Source: Chloroflexota bacterium (GTDB taxonomy: Bacteria; Chloroflexota; Limnocylindria; Limnocylindrales; CSP1-4). From it: a DNA stretch of 9,650 nt. Below the pieces are notes generated by a model, which saw only the letters and a list, made by a program, of their open reading frames with translations, searched no databases and was not told where the DNA came from. The stretch is taken from NCBI GenBank assembly GCA_021777365.1, contig JAJYDP010000146.1:1-9650 (forward strand), read 5' to 3'. Numbering within the stretch: the stretch's first letter is position 1; the number at the start of each line of letters is the position of its first letter. Below, one piece after another: positions 1 through 4,230 of the stretch. The translations under genes were made by a program, and so were the position numbers.

Positions 1-354
1 GGCGGCCAGGGCAAGATCCTGGTGCAGCCGGGCGCTCACCGGGCGGTGGGCGATCCCGTCCAGGAGCCGCGTCGTGAGCAGCAGCCCGTAGAGCACGGTG
101 CAGGCGAGGGCGAGCCACGCGAGGAGCCCCGTGATGCGCACCCCGGACCAGGCGAGCCTGCCCGGGGCGAGCGCCGCCGCGGCGCCCAGGAGGCGCGCCC
201 CCGCCGGGAACGAGCCGCCGATCACGGCACCCGCGACGACGGCGAAGACTGCCCAGCCGACGAACCGCAGGGGACGCGGCAGCCGGCGGTAGGCCCGCGG
301 CACGCGGCGTCCGGGTCGCGTGCGCAGCTCCCGCCGTTCGTACGTCACGTCCAC
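1..354 (-). CDS. ferric-reductase-like transmembrane protein, N-terminal part (runs off left edge)
   Basis: The frame is open from a GTG at 354 to the window edge, giving 118 residues, so only the N-terminus is present. After a basic, Arg-rich cytoplasmic start (about residues 1-30) there is a hydrophobic helix (about 31-48), a loop, and a second helix (about 72-95, beginning GVRITGLLAWLALA). The helix pair ends in the motif SARLHQDLALAA, whose His111 sits where ferric reductase-like domains (PF01794 type) carry their first heme-ligand His. Such proteins bind b-type hemes and move electrons across the membrane. The GTG lies 1 nt after the ApbE stop and 6 nt after a GGGGCGG purine stretch; a second in-frame GTG at 348 is the alternative start. 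Linkage to an FMN transferase supports a flavin/heme electron-transfer role. Family assignment is by helix pattern and context; the C-terminus and any FAD/NAD domain are not visible. Confidence 0.72.
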   Translation of the reverse strand, partial: MDVTYERRELRTRPGRRVPRAYRRLPRPLRFVGWAVFAVVAGAVIGGSFPAGARLLGAAAALAPGRLAWSGVRITGLLAWLALACTVLYGLLLTTRLLDGIAHRPVSARLHQDLALAA

Positions 355-355
355 G

Positions 356-1342
356 TCAGGCCGCCCCGTCGCGCGCGAGCAGTGCCAGCGTGGAGGGCAG
401 CGCCAGCACCTCGCCCCGATCGGTGAGCAGCACCGCTCCCGCGATGCGCTCTCGCTCGAGCAGCGCGAGGGCCTCGACGGAGCCGGCGATGACCGCTGCC
501 TTCGCCATGACCTCTGCGTCCAGGGCCGTGCTGCACACGACCGTCGCCTGCACGACATCGGTGACGGCGGGGGCCGCCGTGCGCGGGTCGATCAGGTGGT
601 GGCGGACGGTGCCCGCAGGTCCCCAGTGATGCACCGACGTGCCCGACGTTGCCACGCCCCACTGCGCGGGGTACGCGGCCGCCGGGGCGGCGAGGACGAG
701 CGTGGCAAGCAGCGCCCCGGGATCCCGCGGATCGCCCACCCCGATCGGCCACGAACGGCCCGGGGCGGCCCGCACGGCCAGGTCCCCGTCGGCGTCGACG
801 ACGGCACTCGGCCAGGCCGACAGGAGCGCGAGTGCCCGGTCGGCGATCCAGCCCTTGGCGATGCCGTCGAGATCGAAGCGAACGTCCGGCGGGCGGCGCA
901 CGGACGCGCCCCCGCGGCGACCGCGCACGATCGCCCACGTGCCCGGGCCTGTGGCCGTGCCGGTCACCGGCACGAGCCCTTCGGCCGCCAGTCGCGCACC
1001 GAGGAGCGTGATGTCGACGAGGCCTTCGCCGCGCTCGCAGGCCTCGCGGCCGGCCTCGAGGATCGCGCCGAGCGTCGGACGCACGAGCACCGCCGTCCCG
1101 CCGGCGTCGTTCAGCCGGCTGATGTCGGACGTCGCGAGGCGCCGGCTGAGTCGGTCAGCCCAGCGGCGCGCCCGCGCGATGGTGCGGGCGCCGTCGCGAC
1201 GCGCGGTCTCGCGGTCCTCGGCAGCGTCGAGGTGCACCCCGAGCCGGCCGCCCATGGCACTCGCCACGACGGAGACCGGCGCAACCGGTATGGCCGCGAT
1301 CTGCCGGTGTGCCCGCTTGGCGGAGACGGCCGCGGCGTTCAC
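356..1342 (-). CDS. apbE: ApbE-family FAD:protein FMN transferase, no signal peptide
   Basis: This 328-residue protein should transfer FMN from FAD to a Thr/Ser of an acceptor protein, as ApbE enzymes do. Family motifs appear in order: the N-terminal MGGRLGVHL region (about 30-38), SDISRLN (72-78), LVDITLLGARLAAEG (108-122), the hallmark FDLDGIAKGWIADRA (156-170), DADGDLAV (183-190), ATSGTSVHHW (231-240), HHLIDPRTAAPA (248-259) and STALDAEVMAKAA (271-283). The length is normal. The start is a GTG whose last bases overlap the previous stop (GTGA), with GGGGACGG about 8 nt upstream, so translation is probably coupled. No signal peptide or lipobox is visible, although many ApbE proteins are exported lipoproteins; it is probably cytoplasmic or folds before acting. 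In the metal-site region the usual Asp...Thr pair (spacing +4) reads Glu277...Lys281. The next gene, a ferric-reductase-like protein, starts 1 nt after its stop. Confidence 0.9.
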   Translation of the reverse strand: MNAAAVSAKRAHRQIAAIPVAPVSVVASAMGGRLGVHLDAAEDRETARRDGARTIARARRWADRLSRRLATSDISRLNDAGGTAVLVRPTLGAILEAGREACERGEGLVDITLLGARLAAEGLVPVTGTATGPGTWAIVRGRRGGASVRRPPDVRFDLDGIAKGWIADRALALLSAWPSAVVDADGDLAVRAAPGRSWPIGVGDPRDPGALLATLVLAAPAAAYPAQWGVATSGTSVHHWGPAGTVRHHLIDPRTAAPAVTDVVQATVVCSTALDAEVMAKAAVIAGSVEALALLERERIAGAVLLTDRGEVLALPSTLALLARDGAA

Positions 1343-1710
1343 GGAAGCACCGTCCCCGACTGGGTCGTGCGCACGACCACGGTCTGCTGGGATGGAGCCG
1401 GGACGCGCGTGACGATCGTGATCGGCTTCGGCGCCTTCGCGTCGATCACCGTTGCCCCGGGCGGCGGGGACTGGCCGGGGGCGAGCTGGACGTACCGCAC
1501 GGCTCGCTGCCGGGCCACGGTCGCAGGACGGACGGCCGAAGCGCCGGCCGGTGGAGCGACCGGCGTCGCCGGTGCCACGATCGCGGTGACGAGCGCCGAC
1601 GCCGCCGCAAGCCCGCCCACGCCCAGGGCCAGGCGCGCGGGCCGCGGATCCGGCCGGGCCGCGCCCGCGTCGTCCCGAGGACCAGGAGCGGCAGGAGGCC
1701 GCGCCGCCAT
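1339..1710 (-). CDS. small membrane-anchored Pro/Val-rich protein (123 aa), unknown function
   Basis: I do not recognise the family with certainty. The 123-residue protein has a disordered Pro/Ala/Arg/Asp-rich cytoplasmic start (1-26), one hydrophobic helix (about 27-46, LALGVGGLAAASALVTAIVA), then a Pro-rich extracytoplasmic tail with short beta-like Val/Ile stretches: VRYVQLAPGQ (71-80), PITIVTRVPAP (96-106) and TVVVRTTQSG (110-119). It starts at an ATG sharing its A with the upstream stop (TGATG), behind a strong GGAGG with 9-nt spacing, and its TGA overlaps the GTG of apbE. It therefore belongs firmly to this operon and probably works with the FMN transferase and ferric-reductase-like protein, perhaps as a membrane scaffold or partner; that is inference. 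The layout matches the gene before it (1710-2057), and the two may be diverged paralogues. There is no Cys, no heme motif, and no good flavinylation motif. Confidence 0.75.
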   Translation of the reverse strand: MAARPPAAPGPRDDAGAARPDPRPARLALGVGGLAAASALVTAIVAPATPVAPPAGASAVRPATVARQRAVRYVQLAPGQSPPPGATVIDAKAPKPITIVTRVPAPSQQTVVVRTTQSGTVLP

Positions 1711-2057
1711 CAGTCGCCACCTCCGTCGTGCTCGCCGCCCGGGCCGTCGGACCCTTCGCCGGCCTCCCCGCCGGGGCCCGGGACCGTGACGTGCACCACC
1801 TTCGGTGCTGCCGGAGGCGCGGTCTGGGTAACGTGGATGACCCGGGGTGACGGTGCCGGCCGGACATAGACGATCTCGGGCGGCAACGAGGGTGCTGCGG
1901 TCGGGGTGACGGCCGAGGCGATCGTCGGTGACGCGGCGCCGCCCGGCGCGGAGCCGTGCGCGGCGAGGTACCCGTCGACCGCGAAGGTGCCGCCGATGGA
2001 GAGGATCGCGGCGAGCGCGGCGGCTGCCAGGCCCACGCGATGGACAGAGGGGTGCAT
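1710..2057 (-). CDS. small membrane-anchored Pro-rich protein (115 aa), unknown function, first gene of redox operon
   Basis: This is a 115-residue protein of no family I can name. A signal-anchor or signal-peptide helix (about 8-26, GLAAAALAAILSIGGTFAV) is followed by an Ala/Ser/Thr/Pro linker (32-60) and a repeated pattern of short Val/His strands between prolines: EIVYVRPAPSP (61-71), RVIHVTQTAPP (72-82) and KVVHVTVPGPG (86-96). It ends in a Gly/Asp/Glu-rich acidic tail (97-115). The two HVT units resemble each other and the strands of the next protein. The ATG at 2057 has GGGGAA 7 nt upstream. It leads the operon: the following genes are overlapped or nearly contiguous down to the ferric-reductase-like protein. 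The acidic, His-containing tail could bind metal, but nothing in the sequence proves that. That the frame is real is well supported by coupling and signal-anchor structure; its function is open. Confidence 0.75.
   Translation of the reverse strand: MHPSVHRVGLAAAALAAILSIGGTFAVDGYLAAHGSAPGGAASPTIASAVTPTAAPSLPPEIVYVRPAPSPRVIHVTQTAPPAAPKVVHVTVPGPGGEAGEGSDGPGGEHDGGGD
1717..1724 (-). promoter_or_regulatory. strong Shine-Dalgarno for the 123-aa protein
   Basis: On the minus strand GGAGGTGG stands 9 nt (counted from GGAGG) before the ATG at 1710. It lies inside the Gly-rich tail codons of the upstream 115-aa gene and fixes the start of the downstream gene among several possible upstream positions in a long open frame. 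Confidence 0.7.
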
Positions 2058-2063
2058 CGAAGG

Positions 2064-2069
2064 TTCCCC
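2064..2069 (-). promoter_or_regulatory. Shine-Dalgarno-like site for the 115-aa protein
   Basis: GGGGAA on the minus strand stands 6-7 nt before the ATG at 2057 and supports this start for the first gene of the redox operon. Confidence 0.45.
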
Positions 2070-2101
2070 GTGCGTGCGCCCATGGGTCGGACGCGCCGCG
2101 A

Positions 2102-2107
2102 ACCCTA
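2102..2107 (-). promoter_or_regulatory. candidate -10 hexamer of the redox operon promoter
   Basis: TAGGGT on the minus strand fits the TANNNT -10 consensus of high-GC bacteria. It lies in the only gap between the histidine kinase and the four-gene operon, about 45 nt before the first start codon. No convincing -35 is seen 17 nt upstream, as expected for an activator-dependent promoter. Weak by itself, because a six-base match is easily found by chance. Confidence 0.25.
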
Positions 2108-2138
2108 CCGGGCGAACCCGCGGGCGCGGTTGGGACGA

Positions 2139-2158
2139 GGATGTGAATCCTCACATCC
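2139..2158. promoter_or_regulatory. perfect inverted repeat, candidate response-regulator operator
   Basis: GGATGTGA (2139-2146) and TCACATCC (2151-2158) are perfect 8-bp inverted arms separated by ATCC. On the minus strand a second overlapping palindrome, GAGGAT-TCAC-ATCCTC, uses the same bases. It is an AT-richer island in a very GC-rich gap, centred about 41-46 nt upstream of the candidate -10, where OmpR/PhoB-family activators bind. The adjacent two-component system encodes such a regulator. Binding by that protein is inferred. Confidence 0.5.
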
Positions 2159-2189
2159 CCGGAGGGCGGCCACGGGGGGTGCGCGGGGC

Positions 2190-3524
2190 TCAGCCGGCAG
2201 CCGGGCCGCCGGGCGGGTCGGTGGGCTGCCGCAGGGGCACCGTCACCGTGAACCGCGCCCCACCCCGGGGAGCGTCGTCCACCGCGATGCTGCCGTGGTG
2301 CTGCTGGACCAGTGAGCGCGCCACCGCGAGCCCCAGTCCCGTTCCTTCGCCGCGCCTCCGTTTCGAGCCGCCCACCTGCGCGAACGGCTCGAAGATGCGC
2401 GCGCGGTCTGCCGCGGGGACGCCGGGCCCCCGGTCGCTCACCGAGATGCGGGCATGGTCGGCCGAGCGCTCCAGTCCCACCACGACGGGCGTTCCGGGGG
2501 GTGAGTGCCGCGTGGCGTTGTCCAGCAGCACGAGCAAGGCCTGGATCAGGCGGTCTCCATCCCCCAGCACCGGCAGCGGGGGTGGCGGGTCCGGGGTCAC
2601 CTCGATCACGCAGCCCCGGTCGGCCGCCAGCGGCCCCATCCGCGTCGCGGCATCCACGGCCAGCGCCGCCAGGTCCAGCGGTTCCGGCCGCAGTGCTCCC
2701 GGGTCGGCACGCGAGGTCGACAGGGTGAGGAGCCCGGCGACCAGCCGGCCCAGTCGATCGGCTTCCGACACGATGGTGCCGACCAGCGGCAATCCCTCGT
2801 CGCGCACCAGCCCCTCGCGCTCCAGGACCTCGCCCGAGGCGCGGATCAGCGCTGCCGGCGTCCGCAGTTCGTGGGAGGCGGCCGCCGCGAACTGCCGCTC
2901 GGTGGCGAAGGCGGCCCGGATGGGGACGAGGGCGCGGTCGGTCACGAGCACGGCCAGCAGCGCTGCGCCGATCAGGCCGGCGAGCGCAACCAGGGCGATC
3001 GTGCGCACGATGTCGGCGACCTGCTGATCGTGCAGCGCGAGGACCAGGCCTGCCTGCACGGCCCCGACCGGACCGCCCCCGTCCCGCGGGCGGATCGCCA
3101 GCGTGAGCAGGCGGACCGGTACGCCGCCGGCCCTCACGGTGCGCAGATCCGTGCCGTGCGCCAGGGCCGCCGCGAGTGCCGCCCGGTCGGGAAGCCCCGC
3201 CAGGTGCACGCCCCTGACGTTCTGGAGCACTTTCCCCGAGCTGTCGAGGACGAGGGCGAAGGAGTCGGCGGAGCCGACCGGCTCGTCGCCCCCGGCTCCC
3301 TCGTCCGCGCCGCCGCCAGCGGCCGGGAGCTGTCCCTCGAGCGAAGTCAGGACCGCCTGCGCGGTCGACCGCAGCGCTCCGTCGCTGCCGCTGTCCAGCT
3401 GGGCGATCGCGACGACCGCGGTCGCGATCGACATCGCGACCAGCAGGCACGCGATGAGCGCGAGGGTCCAGAGCGTCAGCCGGCGGCGCGTCGTCGCGAT
3501 CACCGGCTCGGCCGGATCGGCCAT
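2190..3524 (-). CDS. membrane sensor histidine kinase of two-component system
   Basis: This 444-residue kinase should autophosphorylate on His218 and pass phosphate to the response regulator encoded just upstream. Order: TM1 (about 17-40); an extracytoplasmic sensor region (about 41-173) with a Gly/Asp-rich insert (69-82) and a PAS/Cache-like stretch SFALVLDSSGKVL; TM2 (about 174-194); a short HAMP-like linker with a conserved Pro (TDRALVPIRAAF); the H-box FAAAASHELRTP (His218); N-box LLVLLDNATRHSP (Asn336); G1 box SDRGPGVP (363-370); F box IFEPF; and G2 box GEGTGLGLAVA (392-402). All catalytic boxes are intact. The ATG follows the regulator stop by 3 nt, so the pair is cotranscribed. The signal is unknown; the linked ApbE/ferric-reductase operon suggests redox, metal or flavin state, but this is inference. 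Confidence 0.93.
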   Translation of the reverse strand: MADPAEPVIATTRRRLTLWTLALIACLLVAMSIATAVVAIAQLDSGSDGALRSTAQAVLTSLEGQLPAAGGGADEGAGGDEPVGSADSFALVLDSSGKVLQNVRGVHLAGLPDRAALAAALAHGTDLRTVRAGGVPVRLLTLAIRPRDGGGPVGAVQAGLVLALHDQQVADIVRTIALVALAGLIGAALLAVLVTDRALVPIRAAFATERQFAAAASHELRTPAALIRASGEVLEREGLVRDEGLPLVGTIVSEADRLGRLVAGLLTLSTSRADPGALRPEPLDLAALAVDAATRMGPLAADRGCVIEVTPDPPPPLPVLGDGDRLIQALLVLLDNATRHSPPGTPVVVGLERSADHARISVSDRGPGVPAADRARIFEPFAQVGGSKRRRGEGTGLGLAVARSLVQQHHGSIAVDDAPRGGARFTVTVPLRQPTDPPGGPAAG

Positions 3525-3527
3525 CGC

Positions 3528-4199
3528 TCAGTCCCGCTCGCGCAGGGTGTATCCCACGCCGCGCACGGTGCGGAGGCGTCCGGATCGGCCGAGTTGGCGG
3601 AGCTTGCGGCGCAGGTAGGAGACGTACATGTCGACGACGTTCGAGTAGACGTCCGGCTCCGCACCCCAGACCGCATCGAGGATCTGCTGCCGCGTGAGGA
3701 CGCGGCCGGCGTTCCGGATGAGATAGACCAGGAAGGCGAGCTCGCGGGCGGTGAGTTCGACGCTGGCGGATCCGACGCGCGCCACGTGGCGCTCCTCGTC
3801 GATCTCGAGATCGCCGGCGGCGAGTCGCGGCGCCTCCGCGGTCGGACGTCGCTGCAGGGCGCGCAGCCGCGCCAGCAGCTCGGCGAATGCGAACGGCTTG
3901 GTGAGGTAGTCGTCGGCCCCGGCGTCCAGGCCGTCCACCCGATTCTCGACCGACCCGAGCGCCGTCAGCATCAGGACGGGCGTGCGGTTGCCCCGCGCCC
4001 GCAGCAGCCGGATCACCTCCGTGCCGTCCAGATCGGGCAGCATGCGATCGAGGACGATCGCGTCGTACGTGCCGGACCGGGCGAGGCCGAGTGCGGTCAC
4101 GCCATCGTCGGCCAGATCGACCGCGTGGTGTTCCGCCACGAGGACGCGGCGGATCAGCTCCGCCATCCGGGATTCGTCTTCGACGACGAGGACGTGCAT
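3528..4199 (-). CDS. OmpR/PhoB-family response regulator
   Basis: The 223-residue regulator has a receiver domain (1-115) with acidic pocket Glu7-Asp8, phosphoacceptor Asp51 (IVLDRMLPDLDG), Thr79 and Lys101 (DDYLTKPF), then a winged-helix DNA-binding domain (about 125-221) with ELTARELAFLVYLIRNAGRV, the recognition-helix region VVDMYVSYLRRKL and the wing RTVRGVGYTLRE. All phosphotransfer residues are present. It is followed 3 nt later by its kinase. The ATG at 4199 gives a normal receiver N-terminus (MHVLVVEDE); an ATG 8 nt upstream is out of frame. A candidate binding site is the palindrome at 2139-2158 before the ApbE operon. The gene starts 31 nt after the stop of the PAS-GAF-EAL gene, so it may be read through from that promoter; no terminator or clear promoter is visible in the 31 nt. 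Confidence 0.95.
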   Translation of the reverse strand: MHVLVVEDESRMAELIRRVLVAEHHAVDLADDGVTALGLARSGTYDAIVLDRMLPDLDGTEVIRLLRARGNRTPVLMLTALGSVENRVDGLDAGADDYLTKPFAFAELLARLRALQRRPTAEAPRLAAGDLEIDEERHVARVGSASVELTARELAFLVYLIRNAGRVLTRQQILDAVWGAEPDVYSNVVDMYVSYLRRKLRQLGRSGRLRTVRGVGYTLRERD

Positions 4200-4230
4200 C
4201 GCGCCATGGTCAGACCGCCACGGGCCCGCG

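Noticed and set aside
1439..1462. PGAT in the 123-aa protein (Thr87) as an ApbE flavinylation site
   Set aside because: The motif needs Dxx(S/T)GAT; here the Asp and Ser/Thr are Ser and Pro, so flavinylation is unlikely.
320..1789. Long plus-strand open frame of 489 codons opposite apbE
   Set aside because: It is antisense to apbE and the small protein genes, rich in Arg/Gly/Ala/Pro, and without recognisable domains; very high GC makes such stop-free frames common.
1339..3450. A 703-codon frame joining part of the kinase region to the 123-aa protein
   Set aside because: Only its last 123 codons, after a strong ribosome-binding site, look like a protein; the rest is a shadow of the kinase and the 115-aa gene.
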